Part shown: positions 26,620-37,593 of the stretch, piece by piece
Numbering within the stretch: position 1 is the first letter of the stretch
How the letters are laid out: the number at the start of each line of letters is the position of its first letter
Assembly: GCF_009646115.1 (NCBI RefSeq)
Contig: NZ_CP045720.1
Location: forward strand, 744,001 to 808,000
DNA from: Pantoea eucalypti
GTDB taxonomy: Bacteria > Pseudomonadota > Gammaproteobacteria > Enterobacterales > Enterobacteriaceae
Direction: 5' to 3'
DNA: 64,000 nucleotides
Translations under genes and position numbers: made by a program
The notes under the pieces: generated by a model
Databases searched by the model: none
What the model saw: the letters and a program-made list of their open reading frames with translations, nothing else
Told to the model about the DNA's origin: nothing

Positions 26620-26657
26620 AAAACGCCTCAGCCTGCCGGGCTGAGGCGTTTTTTTTA
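26617..26657. terminator. Bidirectional terminator between yggN and hemW
   Basis: Twelve-bp stem AAACGCCTCAGC/GCTGAGGCGTTT with a 7-nt loop and T-runs on both sides. Confidence 0.93.
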
Positions 26658-26669
26658 ACCCTTCCTCGC

Positions 26670-27809
26670 CTATTCTTCCGCTAAAAACAGCTCCAGCAGC
26701 GAGTTCAGGAAGAGTTTTCCTTTCTCCGTAATCTGCCACTGCTCAGCGGTTTCTATCACGTAACCGGCGGCAATCGCGGCATCCATCTGTGGACGAATCA
26801 CCTGCTCTGACAAGCCGGTGTAGCGGCAGAATTCGTCACGCGGCGCGGCCTCCAGCAGGCGAAAGCGGTTCATAAAATATTCAAACGGCTTGTCGCTATC
26901 GGCAACGTCGTACTGCTTTTCGCGATAGTTGCCCTGCATAAACCCACGCGGATGACGGGTTTTCACCGTGCGAACAATGCGGCCATCTGGCTGCGTCAGC
27001 TTGCCGTGCGCGCCACATCCAATTCCCAGATAGTCGCCGAAGCGCCAGTAGTTGAGGTTGTGTTCACAGCGATAACCCGGCTTCGCGTAGGCGGAGGTCT
27101 CATACTGCTGATAACCGGCCGCCTGCAGCAACTGATCGCCCTGTTCGAAAATATCCCACAGCGCATCATCATCCGGCAGCACCGGCGGGCGTGAGCCAAA
27201 CAGGGTGTTGGGTTCGATAGTGAGCTGATACCAGGAGAGATGCGGCGGATTCAGCGCAATCGCCTGACGTAAATCATCAAGCGCCTCTTCCAGCGACTGA
27301 TCGGGCAGGCCATGCATCAGGTCGAGGTTAAAGCTGCGCAGCGACAGAGACTCCGCCAGTTCAGCGGCGCGGACGGCCTCTTCCGGGCCATGAATGCGGC
27401 CAAGACGCTGCAGCTTTTGCGGGCTGAAACTTTGCACGCCAATCGAAATACGGTTAATACCGGCGCGCTGATAGGCACTGAACCGGTCCGCTTCCACGGT
27501 GCCCGGATTGGCTTCCATGGTCACTTCGGCATCAGGGGAGAGCGTCAGACGCGCCCGCACACCATCCATCAGCATCTGCATCGCGCTGCTGCTCAGCAGG
27601 CTGGGCGTGCCGCCACCGATGAAGATCGTGCGCACTTCACGGTCACCGATCAGCGGCAGGTCGATCTCCAGATCGCGCAGCAGGTGCTGTACGTATTCAA
27701 CGTGCGGCACCTCATCTTTTAGCGCATGGGAGTTAAAATCACAGTAGGGACATTTCTGTACGCACCACGGAATGTGGATATAGAGACTTAACGGCGGCAG
27801 ATTAGGCAT
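26670..27809 (-). CDS. hemW: Haem chaperone HemW, radical SAM family
   Basis: 379 residues. The radical-SAM cluster motif is CVQKCPYC (C-x3-C-x2-C), followed by [10 protein letters not shown]. It resembles coproporphyrinogen III dehydrogenase HemN but lacks its extra N-terminal Cys; E. coli HemW binds haem and delivers it to respiratory enzymes. Its start overlaps rdgB by 8 nt within yggS-yggT-rdgB-hemW. Confidence 0.94.
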   Translation of the reverse strand: MPNLPPLSLYIHIPWCVQKCPYCDFNSHALKDEVPHVEYVQHLLRDLEIDLPLIGDREVRTIFIGGGTPSLLSSSAMQMLMDGVRARLTLSPDAEVTMEANPGTVEADRFSAYQRAGINRISIGVQSFSPQKLQRLGRIHGPEEAVRAAELAESLSLRSFNLDLMHGLPDQSLEEALDDLRQAIALNPPHLSWYQLTIEPNTLFGSRPPVLPDDDALWDIFEQGDQLLQAAGYQQYETSAYAKPGYRCEHNLNYWRFGDYLGIGCGAHGKLTQPDGRIVRTVKTRHPRGFMQGNYREKQYDVADSDKPFEYFMNRFRLLEAAPRDEFCRYTGLSEQVIRPQMDAAIAAGYVIETAEQWQITEKGKLFLNSLLELFLAEE

Positions 27810-28395
27810 TACGCATGGCTTCCAGCAACAGCGTCAATGCTTTACCCCGGTGAGAAGCTGCACCTTTTTCCGCTTTACTCAGCTCGGCCGCTGTTTTACC
27901 CAGCGCCGGGACAAAGAAAATCGGGTCGTAACCAAAGCCACCGGTGCCAGAGGCGGAGCGGGTAATCTCACCCTGCCAGCTGCCGTGGAACACCAGCGGG
28001 GTCGGGTCTTCCGCATGACGCAGATAGACCAGCACGCAGTGAAACTGCGCCTGGCGCTGACCGTCAGGCACATTTTCCAGCGCCTGCAGCAGCTTCTCCA
28101 GGTTCTGCTGATCGCTGGCCTCTTCACCGGCGTAGCGCGCAGAGTAGATGCCAGGCGCGCCGCCCAGCGCATCCACGGCCAGGCCGGAGTCATCGGCAAT
28201 GGCCGGTAATCCGGTGATCTGTGCCGCGTGACGCGCCTTGAGAATCGCGTTCTCAATAAAGGTCAGGCCGGTCTCATCCGCCGATTCAACCCCAAGGTCA
28301 GTCTGCGCGACGATATCCAGACCAAAGGCGGAGAGTAACTCCGCCAGCTCACGCACTTTGCCGGGATTGCCGGTTGCGAGGACAACTTTTTGCAT
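27802..28395 (-). CDS. rdgB: XTP/dITP diphosphatase RdgB
   Basis: 197 residues beginning [21 protein letters not shown], exactly as in E. coli. Motifs are the substrate-binding [27 protein letters not shown] and terminal SHRGKAL. Removes non-canonical purine nucleotides from the pool. A Met at 28416 adds seven residues and abuts yggT, but the conserved start is at 28395. Overlaps hemW by 8 nt. Confidence 0.95.
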   Translation of the reverse strand: MQKVVLATGNPGKVRELAELLSAFGLDIVAQTDLGVESADETGLTFIENAILKARHAAQITGLPAIADDSGLAVDALGGAPGIYSARYAGEEASDQQNLEKLLQALENVPDGQRQAQFHCVLVYLRHAEDPTPLVFHGSWQGEITRSASGTGGFGYDPIFFVPALGKTAAELSKAEKGAASHRGKALTLLLEAMRNA

Positions 28396-28416
28396 AACAG
28401 TTCCAGTTTGATTCAT

Positions 28417-28971
28417 TTACAGCAGATACCAGAGACCCGGGAACAGGTCCATGCCGAGAAAGTTCAGGGCATACAGCACCAGGATGACGATCATCGCTGA
28501 GAAATCGATGCCGCCCATCGCAGGCAGAATACGGCGAATCGGTGCCATCATCGGCTCGGTTAACTGCACCAGCAGATAATCGACAGGACCCCGACCCTGG
28601 CTAATCCAGCTCATCAGAGAGCGTACGATGATGACCCAGAAGACCAGATAGCCGGCGGATTTAACCAGCGACAGCAGGCCGACCAGCAGATTAGTCGGAT
28701 CGACCGAGAACACACCCACCTGGATTAGCAATAAAATCGGGTATTTCAGCGTGGTCAGCACAAAGGCCAGCAGCAGTGAAGCAGTATCAATCGGCCCCAG
28801 AGCCGGCAGTATGCGGCGCAGTGGCTTAACAACCGGCTGTGTCACTTTAACGACAAACTGTGCCACTGGATTGTAAAAATCGCAGCGGGACCACTGCATC
28901 CAGATGCGTAACAGCAGCACCATGACGTAGAGATCGATCAGCGTTTTTACTAAAAACGTCAGTGTTAACAT
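28417..28971 (-). CDS. yggT: YggT family inner-membrane protein
   Basis: 184 residues with two YGGT repeats, each with two membrane helices and an internal basic P-x-x-x-P-x-R-R-I-L-P motif (VVKPLRRILPALGPID and MMAPIRRILPAMGGID). Implicated in osmotic/ion adaptation in E. coli. Lies between yggS and rdgB in one operon. Confidence 0.94.
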   Translation of the reverse strand: MLTLTFLVKTLIDLYVMVLLLRIWMQWSRCDFYNPVAQFVVKVTQPVVKPLRRILPALGPIDTASLLLAFVLTTLKYPILLLIQVGVFSVDPTNLLVGLLSLVKSAGYLVFWVIIVRSLMSWISQGRGPVDYLLVQLTEPMMAPIRRILPAMGGIDFSAMIVILVLYALNFLGMDLFPGLWYLL

Positions 28972-28983
28972 GAAGTTCCTCTA

Positions 28984-29691
28984 TTATTGTTGTGAGTTGT
29001 GCGCATAATCTCGTGCGCCAAAAATGGCGGTGCCGATACGCACCATCGTACTGCCTGCGGCGATTGCCGCCTCCATGTCATCGCTCATTCCCAGTGAAAG
29101 CGTATCAATATCCGAATACTGCTGTTGCAACTGCCGGAAGGCTTCCGCCATCTGCTGACACACTGCCAGCTGACGCTGATAATCGCTCTCCGCAGCCGGA
29201 ATCGCCATCAATCCCCGCAGCCGCAGTTGCGGCAGCGCAGCAATCTGCTCCGCCAGCCCGGAAACGGCCTCCAGCATGATGCCAGATTTGCTGTTCTCGT
29301 CACTGATATTTACCTGAATTAACACATTCAGCGGTGGCAGCGAGGCGGGCCGCTGATCGCTGAGCCGCTGCGCAATACGCTGGCGGTCAATGGTGTGACA
29401 CCAGGCGAAATTTTCTGCCACCAGACGGCTTTTGTTGGACTGCAGCGGGCCGATGAAGTGCCACTCCAGCTCAGGATGTGCGGCCAGTGCCTGGACCTTT
29501 TCAACCCCTTCCTGAACGTAATTTTCACCAAAGCCAATCTGGCCTGCGGCAAAGGCTTCTTCGACCGCGCTCGCAGGTTTGGTTTTACTGACTGCAAGTA
29601 GGGTAATTTCTTCTGGTGCGCGGCCGCACTGCGCGGCAGCGGCGGCGATTCGCTGCCGCACTTGCTGTAGGTTCTGCTGGATTGAGGTCAT
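28984..29691 (-). CDS. yggS: PLP homeostasis protein YggS (PLPBP)
   Basis: 235 residues, alanine-racemase-like TIM barrel without the second domain. PLP Lys36 lies in AVSKTKPAS, with GENYVQE, WHFIGPLQSNK and GMSDDMEAAI motifs. Maintains pyridoxal phosphate balance. First gene of yggS-yggT-rdgB-hemW; divergent from yggR with a 14-bp gap. Confidence 0.96.
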   Translation of the reverse strand: MTSIQQNLQQVRQRIAAAAAQCGRAPEEITLLAVSKTKPASAVEEAFAAGQIGFGENYVQEGVEKVQALAAHPELEWHFIGPLQSNKSRLVAENFAWCHTIDRQRIAQRLSDQRPASLPPLNVLIQVNISDENSKSGIMLEAVSGLAEQIAALPQLRLRGLMAIPAAESDYQRQLAVCQQMAEAFRQLQQQYSDIDTLSLGMSDDMEAAIAAGSTMVRIGTAIFGARDYAHNSQQ

Positions 29692-29705
29692 AGTCAGGAG
29701 AAATT

Positions 29706-30713
29706 ATGAATCTGGATGAAATGGTGGAGCTTAGTGTAAAGCATAATGCCGTCGATCTGCACCTTTGCAGCGGACATTTGCCCTACTGGCGACGGCAGGG
29801 ACGGCTGGAGGCGATTCCACAGCAGGCCGTGCTCTCTGCTGACTGGATGGCGCAGTTTATGGCCCGCTGGCTCAGTGACCCGCAGTGTCAGGAACTGGCG
29901 AGCACAGGGCAGCTCGATTTCGCCCTGAGCCTGGCCTGCGGCCAGCGTCTGCGCGCAAACCTGTTTAAGCAGCGTAACGGCCTGTCACTGGCGCTGCGCA
30001 TTATTGCCTCTGTGTGCCCGACGCTGGAGAGCCTGCAACTGCCTGCTATTGTGCCGACGTTACTGACGCAGCAGGATGGGCTGATTCTGGTGACCGGTGC
30101 CACGGGCAGCGGTAAATCTACCACGCTGGCGGCGCTGGTCGATGCGCTGAACGGCCAGCAGGCGCGCCATATCATTACGCTGGAAGACCCGATTGAATTT
30201 ATTCACCACAGCCAGCAGTCGCTGATTCAGCAGCGCGAAATCGGCCTGCACTGCAGTTCGTTCGCCCAGGGGATAAAGGCGGCACTGCGTGAAGATCCTG
30301 ACGTCATTCTGCTGGGCGAACTGCGCGACAGCGACACAATCAGACAGGCGCTAACGGCGGCAGAGACCGGCCATCTGGTGCTGGCAACGCTGCACACACG
30401 TGGCGCAGCACAGGCGGTAGATCGGCTGGTGGATGTCTTCCCGGCGGAGGAGAAGCATCTGGTGCGCACTCAACTGGCAGGCAGCCTGAAAGCGGTGATT
30501 GCACAGAAACTGGTGCCGTCTGCTGCCGGGTCGCGCATTGGACTGTTTGAGCTACTGATTGCCACGCCTGGCATCACGAATCTGATCAGGGAAGGCAAGA
30601 TGCACCAGATCCCGGCAATGCTACAGACCGGCGCACAGGCCGGTATGCAGACGTTTGAGCAGAGCAGGCTGGCGCGTCAGGCTGACGGGCTGATTAAGCC
30701 GGAAGGTCAGTAA
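29706..30713 (+). CDS. yggR: PilT-like ATPase YggR
   Basis: 335 residues of the type II/IV secretion retraction ATPase family. Walker A is GATGSGKST, with an Asp box ([11 protein letters not shown]), Walker B ([10 protein letters not shown]) and the His box ([10 protein letters not shown]). No pilus genes are nearby, as in E. coli. Whether it drives a pilus here cannot be told from the window. It overlaps convergent yqgF by 7 bp. Confidence 0.92.
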   Translation: MNLDEMVELSVKHNAVDLHLCSGHLPYWRRQGRLEAIPQQAVLSADWMAQFMARWLSDPQCQELASTGQLDFALSLACGQRLRANLFKQRNGLSLALRIIASVCPTLESLQLPAIVPTLLTQQDGLILVTGATGSGKSTTLAALVDALNGQQARHIITLEDPIEFIHHSQQSLIQQREIGLHCSSFAQGIKAALREDPDVILLGELRDSDTIRQALTAAETGHLVLATLHTRGAAQAVDRLVDVFPAEEKHLVRTQLAGSLKAVIAQKLVPSAAGSRIGLFELLIATPGITNLIREGKMHQIPAMLQTGAQAGMQTFEQSRLARQADGLIKPEGQ

Positions 30714-31126
30714 TGGTTTTCGAACCAGTCCTGCAAAATGATGGCAGCAGACTGTGAATCAACCGACCCTTTATTGAGCGCGCGATAACCACCACGTTCA
30801 AACAGGCCAGCACGCGCTTCTACCGTGCTGAGTCGTTCATCCTGAAGCTCTACACGAATGCCAAAGCGACCGTGCAGACGGTTAGCAAATTTACGCGCGC
30901 GGTCAGTTAACGGCTGCTCAGTGCCATCCATATTGAGCGGTAAGCCGACGACCACGAAATCGGGCTGCCACTCTTTCAGCAGCTTTTCGATCACCAGCCA
31001 GTCCGGAATGCCATCCTGCGCTTTCAGGGCGGTCAGCGGTCGGGCGCTGCCAGTGAGTTGCTGCCCTACGGCGACACCAATACTTTTGGTGCCGAAATCG
31101 AAACCTAACAGAGTTTGAGTTGACAT
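30707..31126 (-). CDS. yqgF: Holliday-junction resolvase-like YqgF (RuvX)
   Basis: 139 residues, RNase H fold, with the acidic [12 protein letters not shown] start and [12 protein letters not shown] and DERLSTVEA motifs. Processes the 5' end of pre-16S rRNA in E. coli. Shares one base with the yqgE stop. Confidence 0.95.
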   Translation of the reverse strand: MSTQTLLGFDFGTKSIGVAVGQQLTGSARPLTALKAQDGIPDWLVIEKLLKEWQPDFVVVGLPLNMDGTEQPLTDRARKFANRLHGRFGIRVELQDERLSTVEARAGLFERGGYRALNKGSVDSQSAAIILQDWFENHY

Positions 31127-31689
31127 CAGGCGTGTCCGGCGTCGCTGGCCATGTTGTGAATATCGACGCCAATACTGCGCGCCGCTTCGCGCCAGCGCTC
31201 TGAAATCGGCGTCTGGAACAGGATGTTGCTGTTAGCTGGCGTCGTCAGCCAGGCATTTTCCATCAGCTCATTCTCCAGCTGATCTTTTTCCCAGGCACAG
31301 TAACCCAGCGCGACCAGCACATTGGTGGGCTGAGACGCCGTGCCGATGGACTCCAGCACGTCACGGGACGTGGTGATGATCGTGTTATCGGACACACGAA
31401 TGCTGGAGGTAAACGTGCGTTGGGCTGAGTGCAGGATAAAGCCACGATCTTCTGCCAGCGGCCCGCCGGTAAACACCGGTTTATCCAGCTTGATCGACGG
31501 ATCGCGATCTTCAGCAGAGATTTTCAGCTTCTTCAGAATGCCTTCAACCGTCAGGTTTTCCATGGGTTTATTAATGATCAGTCCCATTGCACCCTCTTCG
31601 TTATGTTCACAGACATAGACTACGGAACGTTTGAAGAAAGGATCCTGCAATGAAGGCATGGCAATCAAAAAGTGATGTTGTAAATTCAT
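31126..31689 (-). CDS. yqgE: YqgE (AlgH family, UPF0301)
   Basis: 187 residues beginning [17 protein letters not shown], the same start and length as E. coli YqgE. The frame is open 11 codons further, but those residues are not conserved. Molecular role is not established. Sits in gshB-yqgE-yqgF order. Confidence 0.94.
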   Translation of the reverse strand: MNLQHHFLIAMPSLQDPFFKRSVVYVCEHNEEGAMGLIINKPMENLTVEGILKKLKISAEDRDPSIKLDKPVFTGGPLAEDRGFILHSAQRTFTSSIRVSDNTIITTSRDVLESIGTASQPTNVLVALGYCAWEKDQLENELMENAWLTTPANSNILFQTPISERWREAARSIGVDIHNMASDAGHA

Positions 31690-31776
31690 TGTCACACGAT
31701 GTACCAAAAAAATAACCGGCACGCGACGACCGCACCGGTATTGGGTTGATCACGGAGCCTCGCCCCGGCGTTTTGC

Positions 31777-32721
31777 TCAGCCCAGGCGTTTCTCAATGGC
31801 ATCCATCAACATGCCGGTGATGGAGATCGGGAACGCAGCCTCAATTTCACGTATGCAGGTTGGGCTGGTCACGTTAACTTCTGTCAGTTTATCACCGATG
31901 ATGTCCAGACCGACAAAAATCAGTCCTTTTGCTTTCAGCGTCGGGCCAACACGACGTGCAATTTCCCAGTCGCTTTCGCTTAACGCACGTGCTTCACCAC
32001 GCCCACCAGCCGCGAGGTTGCCACGCGTTTCACCGCCCTGCGGAATACGTGCCAGGCAGTAAGGCACCGGCTCGCCATCCACCACCAGCACGCGTTTGTC
32101 ACCCTCTTTGATTGCCGCAATGTAGTTCTGCGCCATGCAGAAACGACTCTCATGCTCGGTCAGGGTTTCGGTAATCACGCCAAAGTTAGGATCGTCTTTC
32201 TTCACGCGGAAAATAGACGCACCGCCCATACCATCCAGCGGCTTCATGATGATATCACCATGCTCCTGCCAGAAATCACGCAGCTGCGCTTTGCTGCGGG
32301 TGACCAGGGTGTCCGGCGTAAACTCGGCGAACCAGGCGGTGTAGAGCTTTTCGTTACAGTCGCGCAGGCTCTGCGGCTTATTCACGATCAGCGTACCCAG
32401 CTCTTCAGCACGCTCCAGAATGTAGGTCGCATAGATGAACTCGGTATCGAATGGCGGATCTTTACGCATCAGCACCACGTTCAGATCAGCCAGCGGGATC
32501 ACCTGCTCGCTGCCGAACTGGAACCAGTTCTCAGGGTTCTGCTCAACGGTCAGCAGGCGGGTGCGGGCAGACGCCACGCCACCACGCATGGAGAGATCGT
32601 GCATCTCCATGTAGTGAATTTCGTAACCACGGCGCTGTGCTTCCAGCAGCATGGCGAAGCTGGAGTCTTTTTTAATATTGATGGACGAAATAGGGTCCAT
32701 CACGATGCCAAGTTTAATCAT
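31777..32721 (-). CDS. gshB: Glutathione synthetase GshB
   Basis: 314 residues, ATP-grasp fold, starting MIKLGIVMDPISSINIKKD. Motifs are IMKPLDGMGGASIF (ATP binding) and EVNVTSPTCIREIE. Joins gamma-glutamylcysteine and glycine. A strong GAGGAG precedes the start. Confidence 0.97.
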   Translation of the reverse strand: MIKLGIVMDPISSINIKKDSSFAMLLEAQRRGYEIHYMEMHDLSMRGGVASARTRLLTVEQNPENWFQFGSEQVIPLADLNVVLMRKDPPFDTEFIYATYILERAEELGTLIVNKPQSLRDCNEKLYTAWFAEFTPDTLVTRSKAQLRDFWQEHGDIIMKPLDGMGGASIFRVKKDDPNFGVITETLTEHESRFCMAQNYIAAIKEGDKRVLVVDGEPVPYCLARIPQGGETRGNLAAGGRGEARALSESDWEIARRVGPTLKAKGLIFVGLDIIGDKLTEVNVTSPTCIREIEAAFPISITGMLMDAIEKRLG

Positions 32722-32808
32722 TATTATCTCCTCGGTGAGGCGGCATTGACCGCCTCGTCTGGTTCGGTCTGCAGTGGGCCGATGAGTCAGGACCGCTGAA
32801 AGTATCGC

Positions 32809-33540
32809 TTAACCCAGGTCGCCAAACCTCACCTGAAGTGCCGTAATGGCCGTCAGCGCGGTAGTTTCGGTGCGTAATACCCGTGGGCCAAGCAAAATGT
32901 CAGTAAAATCGTGCTGCGCCGTCATCGCAATTTCGTCCGCAGACAAACCGCCTTCAGGACCAATCAGCAGTCGTACCCGCTCAACAGGCTGTGGCAGCGT
33001 GTTGATGCTGTGACTGGCGCGGGGATGCAGGTTGAGCTTTAAACCGCTGTCAGCTTCCGCACACCAGGCTTCCAGTGTCATCGCTTCACGAATCTCCGGC
33101 ACGCGATTACGTCCGCACTGCTCGCAGGCGGCAATCGCAATTTTCTGCCACTGCTGGATTTTTTTCGCCAGACGCTCAGCATCAAGCTTTACGCCACAGC
33201 GCTCGGAAAACAAGGGTGTAATGATATTCACGCCCAGTTCGATCGATTTCTGGATAGTGAATTCCATTTTTTCACCGCGCGACATCACCTGACCTAAATG
33301 CAGATGTAAAGGCGACTCGCGATCGTCCGGCTGGCTCTCTGTGACGGATACTTTTACACGCTTTTTATCAACATGCGTGATCTCTGCTGCAAAAGTCAGA
33401 TTAGTGCCATCAAAGAGTTCCAGACGCTGACCTGCCGTCATCCGGAGCACGCGGCCTACATGATTGGATGCATCTTCATCCAGGGTAATTTCACTGCCGA
33501 TGTCCAGGGGTTCGGCGTGATAGATGCGAGGTATGCGCAT
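32809..33540 (-). CDS. rsmE: 16S rRNA (uracil1498-N3)-methyltransferase RsmE
   Basis: 243 residues of the SPOUT superfamily, with knot motifs [14 protein letters not shown] and [13 protein letters not shown] near the C-terminus. Starts MRIPRIYH. Lies between gshB and endA as in E. coli. Confidence 0.96.
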   Translation of the reverse strand: MRIPRIYHAEPLDIGSEITLDEDASNHVGRVLRMTAGQRLELFDGTNLTFAAEITHVDKKRVKVSVTESQPDDRESPLHLHLGQVMSRGEKMEFTIQKSIELGVNIITPLFSERCGVKLDAERLAKKIQQWQKIAIAACEQCGRNRVPEIREAMTLEAWCAEADSGLKLNLHPRASHSINTLPQPVERVRLLIGPEGGLSADEIAMTAQHDFTDILLGPRVLRTETTALTAITALQVRFGDLG

Positions 33541-33610
33541 AAGATTCCTGAGACCGGACGCCGCGCTGCAGCGGCGTCATGGGAAAAAGAGCTAGTGTAG
33601 GGCAGGGATT

Positions 33611-34315
33611 TTAGCGCTGGCAAGCCTGCTGCACATAAGGATTGTGATTGCCCTGAACCTTTGCAATGCGCTGGTCGCGTTCGCACTCCCATTGGGTGAC
33701 GGGATAGAGCCTGTCCCAGGCGGTAAACAGCTGCGTCTGCTGGCGCGAAATGCGCAGATGATACTGGTCGCGCATGTAGAAATAGGTGCGGGCAATGGCG
33801 CCACGCGCACGAGCGGGTGGCTCTGCCTGTTTGAGTTTAAAATCGATCTTCATCTCACACTGGCCGTACTGCTTCTCGCTGCCGTTCCATTGACTGTAGG
33901 CGAAGTTGCCACGGTCGCCATTCACTTCACCCACCGCAGGTTCCAGATTGTGCAGGTCAGTTTCAATGCGGCGATAGTCAGGATCTTTACTGCAGTTTTT
34001 GCGGCCTCCCTCCTGCCAGCACTGGCGCTGATGACCGAATTCCCATGCCGGCATCACATGTTCCCACTCAATACGTGCAGCGCGGTTCGCATTTTTGCGC
34101 ACCTGGTAACCACAGCTGCTGAGATCGGGCGTGCCTTTTTTTCCCTGCCACTGAATTTTACAGCCGCAATAAAACGAACCTGGCGCATCGGCATTGATCG
34201 CCGCCGCAAAGGTTTTGGCCTGCTGAAAGTTATTCTGATGATAGTTATTCAGGTTGAGGGCGTCAGCGGCGGGGACAAACAGCAGTGCAACCGCCAGACT
34301 TAAAATGCGAGACAT
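33611..34315 (-). CDS. endA: Periplasmic DNA endonuclease I
   Basis: 234 residues; signal peptide [19 protein letters not shown]. The EndA/NucM nuclease core has [11 protein letters not shown] (catalytic His) and [16 protein letters not shown]. Eight Cys suggest the disulphides of the family. Cleaves double-stranded DNA in the periplasm. Confidence 0.95.
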   Translation of the reverse strand: MSRILSLAVALLFVPAADALNLNNYHQNNFQQAKTFAAAINADAPGSFYCGCKIQWQGKKGTPDLSSCGYQVRKNANRAARIEWEHVMPAWEFGHQRQCWQEGGRKNCSKDPDYRRIETDLHNLEPAVGEVNGDRGNFAYSQWNGSEKQYGQCEMKIDFKLKQAEPPARARGAIARTYFYMRDQYHLRISRQQTQLFTAWDRLYPVTQWECERDQRIAKVQGNHNPYVQQACQR

Positions 34316-34390
34316 ATTCCAGCTTCTACCTAATACGAAAAAGGGCGGCAGGTTAACAGAATGTGGAATAGGGCGGAATGGGGAGTGTTC

Positions 34391-34903
34391 TCAGGAGGCG
34401 ATAAACTCGCCTGCGACCAGCAGGCTGCCACAGTGCACACAGCGATATTCACTCTCTTTGCGCAGCACCCGATTGTGGCGGCGCACCGTCAGCTGATGTT
34501 GCTGACACTGACAGCGGTAAGCGAAAGTGTTGCTGCGCACGGAGGCGATCTCAAACTGATGGGTGCGTCGTGCCGGAACGCCCAGCACATTCTCCATCAT
34601 CCACTTCCACTCTTTGCCGTGCGGTGCGACGCGACCAAACTGCTTCCAGACCAGCAGATGCGCCAGCTCGTGCGGCACCACTTCATCGATAAATGCCTGC
34701 TGATTTTCCAGCAGCAGCACCGGATTGATGCGGATTTCCCAGGCAGTCAGCCATGCGGTGCCCGCCGCCGTTCCGCGTTGCTGATAGAGCAGTTTCGGTT
34801 CCGGATAAGCGGTTTTCAGTACCTGATTTGCGCGCTCAAGCGACTGACGCAGTGAGCGCATAACGGCCTGCTGCAGGGCAATGGGGAGACGAGGTGTTTT
34901 CAT
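34391..34903 (-). CDS. sprT: SprT zinc metalloprotease-like protein
   Basis: 170 residues starting [16 protein letters not shown], matching E. coli SprT. Zinc motif HELAH in [13 protein letters not shown], and a C-terminal zinc ribbon with C-x-C and C-x2-C pairs ([16 protein letters not shown]). The frame is open to 34951 but that part is not conserved. Physiological role is unclear; related to Spartan-type proteases. Confidence 0.94.
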   Translation of the reverse strand: MKTPRLPIALQQAVMRSLRQSLERANQVLKTAYPEPKLLYQQRGTAAGTAWLTAWEIRINPVLLLENQQAFIDEVVPHELAHLLVWKQFGRVAPHGKEWKWMMENVLGVPARRTHQFEIASVRSNTFAYRCQCQQHQLTVRRHNRVLRKESEYRCVHCGSLLVAGEFIAS

Positions 34904-35115
34904 GGTGCTCAGAATAATCGCCGCCGCGCAGGAACTCAACGTTAGCCGCAAACAGGGCGGCGCAGAGTCTATACTTCGCCAGCTGTCTCCGGATAAGCAA
35001 TACGCCGTCCTGTCGATGGTGGGGAATGGCGAAGCCCATCGGCTGAAATTGCTGGATTAAATATAGTTATGGCCTTTTTTAGAATATTCTATTGCAGACA
35101 TTCACTGGCGAGTGA

Positions 35116-36264
35116 ATGGATGAAAAGCGAACGGCACAGAGCATGGATAAAGCAATGAAAAATAATGATAACGTCAGGAAACAACGGATTGTGCTGGTGA
35201 CGGATTTGATGGCCGGTCGCGGTGGTATGGAAAATGTGACCTGTCAGTTGATCACCGCCCTGAATGCGGAAGCCGGAACGGAAGCGGGGCTGTTTATTAT
35301 TAACAGCGGAGAGGAGAGCCACTCCCGCGCCTGGACCGCCAATGCCGTACTGGCAGAGAGCGTCTGCACGCTGCGGAATAAGAAAATTAAAAATCTTATT
35401 CACACGCTGAGAATGGCTGCTTTCTTTCGTCGCTATCAACCCGATCATGTTCTGACCCTCAACACCATTCCCTGTCTGATGACGCGTCGGGCTATTACGC
35501 TTTCAGGCCGCAAAATCGTGCTTTCGAGCTGGATGCACCTGCCACCGCGCGAACGATATCGCCCACATTATCTGCTGCGGGCCGATCACCATTTTGCTAT
35601 CAGTCATGAGATCAAAGCGCAACTGGTTGAGTTAGGTGCCCATGCCTCTGACGTTGATGTCATCTATAACCCCATCAGGCGCAATGATGAGGTTATCGGC
35701 AGACCGCAGGCGCTGAAGTTTCTCTATATTGGTCGCGTCCATTTTCAGCGACAGAAACAGCTCAAAGACCTGTTTGATGCCTTGCAGAAACTCGATACGC
35801 CCTGGACGCTGGAGATCGTGGGGGACGGCGAAGATCTGACGCGCTGTCAGCACTACGTGGCGGAACTCGGGATTCAGGATCGCATTACCTGGCATGGCTG
35901 GCAGGAGAACGCCTGGGCGTATGTCAGCCGCCATATTAAACAGGTCACCTGCCTCGTGATGACCTCTAACTTCGAAGGCTTCCCGCTGATTCTGCTGGAG
36001 GCGATATCGCGTGGCGTCTACTGCGTCTCCTCCGACTGCATCAGCGGCCCGTCAGAAATTATTCAGAATGGTCTCAATGGTCAGCTCTATCCCACTAATG
36101 ACAGCATGGCACTGGCCGCTATTCTCAACACCATGAGCGGGGATTTTCACTTTCCTGATCATCAGGTTATTAAAGCGAGCATTACCGGTTTTTATGAGGA
36201 AAATTATATGAAGCACCTGATGAGTGTGTTTAACCGCCTAACTGAGGTTAAGCATGACGAATAG
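35116..36264 (+). CDS. GT4 glycosyltransferase, probably LPS core
   Basis: 382 residues if started at 35116; Met at 35143 and 35155 are plausible alternatives, since no start has a strong ribosome binding site. Two Rossmann domains: DLMAGRGGMENV near the N-terminus and FLYIGRVHFQRQKQLKDL in the C-domain. The GT4 EX7E-type region is FEGFPLILLEAISRG. It resembles WaaB-type sugar transferases of the LPS core. It overlaps the O-antigen ligase gene by 11 bp, so the pair is one operon, inserted between sprT and galP where E. coli has none. Confidence 0.8.
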   Translation: MDEKRTAQSMDKAMKNNDNVRKQRIVLVTDLMAGRGGMENVTCQLITALNAEAGTEAGLFIINSGEESHSRAWTANAVLAESVCTLRNKKIKNLIHTLRMAAFFRRYQPDHVLTLNTIPCLMTRRAITLSGRKIVLSSWMHLPPRERYRPHYLLRADHHFAISHEIKAQLVELGAHASDVDVIYNPIRRNDEVIGRPQALKFLYIGRVHFQRQKQLKDLFDALQKLDTPWTLEIVGDGEDLTRCQHYVAELGIQDRITWHGWQENAWAYVSRHIKQVTCLVMTSNFEGFPLILLEAISRGVYCVSSDCISGPSEIIQNGLNGQLYPTNDSMALAAILNTMSGDFHFPDHQVIKASITGFYEENYMKHLMSVFNRLTEVKHDE

Positions 36265-37513
36265 AACCAGTCGCGATGGATTAACGTTAATGGTTAATTT
36301 TTCAGTTATTGCGCTCTGTCTGGCGCTGTCACTGAATATGTTTGTTACCGGCCTGCCGCAAAAAATATTCTATCTGGTCTCTTATCTCTCCGTTGCCTCC
36401 GTGTTGTATGGCCTGGTGCGCAGGCGAGAGGACTTTAAAGAGAACGGTTTTTATATCGCCCTGTTTGCTGTACTGATTATTTTTGCCCTGATCCGTCTCT
36501 TCTGGGCGATACACGCTAAAGGGATCGAAACCGCGCCCTCAAAAGATGCCATCACCAATATCGGCAACTATCTGCTGGGGGCGAAGCGACTGTTACTGGG
36601 CGCCTTTGTGCTGCTCAGTCTGGCGATTTATGGTCATCGGGTCTCTGCTACCACGCTGCGCATCGGAAAAGTGTTAATTCTGGTGGGACTGTTGATTACG
36701 CTGGGCTTTGGTATTCACGAGCATCTTTATACCGAAAATATCCGCATCAAACTCACCACCGAAGCGGCCTCGATGTCCTCCTACATGATTCTTTTTATCT
36801 ACTGTGCCTGGCTATGGCTGAGCCGCTTTGAGACGCACTCGTACTGGAAGGTGGCTGATGTCGTTGCGCTGGCGGTGACCTTTGCCTTGCTCTACCTATG
36901 TGGCACCCGGGTGACTCTGATTGCGCTGATTGCCGCAGGATTGCTGTTCCTGGTGCAGACTTATCGGCTGTCGTTGCTGACCAACTGGCGGATTAGTGCT
37001 TTGCTGGTGGGCGTGCTGGCGGTGCTGATCCTGATGACCAGTAACCGCTGGGTGGAGGGTGTGCAGGATATCGAGAACTATGGCTCAAACAGCTCAACCT
37101 CCCTGGGCGCACGTGTGGCTATCTGGGGCGGGGCGATGAATTTTATTGAGCATCATGGCGGTTTTGCGACGCCGGATGCGCGCACCACCGAGGCCCGACA
37201 GTTCATCACGGCGCACTATCCTCACAATACTGAGGGCTATACCAACGTTAAATACAACATGCACAACGAGTTTCTGGAAGTGACGACACTGCAGGGCTGG
37301 CTGGGTGCGCTGTCGCTGGCGCTGCTCTATCTGACCGTGCTGGCAGGCGTGCTGAAGAAGTGCGATCTGCGCGGTGTTGCGCTGCCGATGCTGGGATTGT
37401 TTATCTGCGGACTGACCGATTCGGTACTGCCTTATAATCAGACCGCCACCATTTTTATTATGGCTCTGGCGCTCTGCTGTATACGGCGGCCGCTGCCGGT
37501 CACCGCTGCATAG
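36254..37513 (+). CDS. waaL: O-antigen ligase-type membrane protein (WaaL-like)
   Basis: 419 residues, about twelve membrane segments and a large periplasmic loop before the last helices. The loop ends in HNEFLEVTTLQGWLGALSLA, the O-antigen ligase/Wzy_C motif with its essential His. WaaL transfers polymerised O-antigen to lipid A-core. Coupled to the preceding glycosyltransferase. Ligase and Wzy polymerase families are hard to separate by sequence alone, so the symbol is tentative. Confidence 0.78.
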   Translation: MTNRTSRDGLTLMVNFSVIALCLALSLNMFVTGLPQKIFYLVSYLSVASVLYGLVRRREDFKENGFYIALFAVLIIFALIRLFWAIHAKGIETAPSKDAITNIGNYLLGAKRLLLGAFVLLSLAIYGHRVSATTLRIGKVLILVGLLITLGFGIHEHLYTENIRIKLTTEAASMSSYMILFIYCAWLWLSRFETHSYWKVADVVALAVTFALLYLCGTRVTLIALIAAGLLFLVQTYRLSLLTNWRISALLVGVLAVLILMTSNRWVEGVQDIENYGSNSSTSLGARVAIWGGAMNFIEHHGGFATPDARTTEARQFITAHYPHNTEGYTNVKYNMHNEFLEVTTLQGWLGALSLALLYLTVLAGVLKKCDLRGVALPMLGLFICGLTDSVLPYNQTATIFIMALALCCIRRPLPVTAA

Positions 37514-37530
37514 TCTCTGTCTGAACCTAT

Positions 37531-37568
37531 AAAAAAGGCGGGGTTTCTCTGGAAACCCCGCCTTTTTA
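37531..37568. terminator. Bidirectional terminator between waaL and galP
   Basis: AAAAAGGCGGGGTTTC pairs with GAAACCCCGCCTTTTT around a 4-nt loop, with U-runs on both strands. Confidence 0.95.
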
Positions 37569-37593
37569 TTACCGCGATTTTTACGACGTAACG

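Noticed and set aside
32152-32799. 215-codon plus-strand ORF opposite gshB
   Set aside because: Antisense shadow of gshB with no family match.
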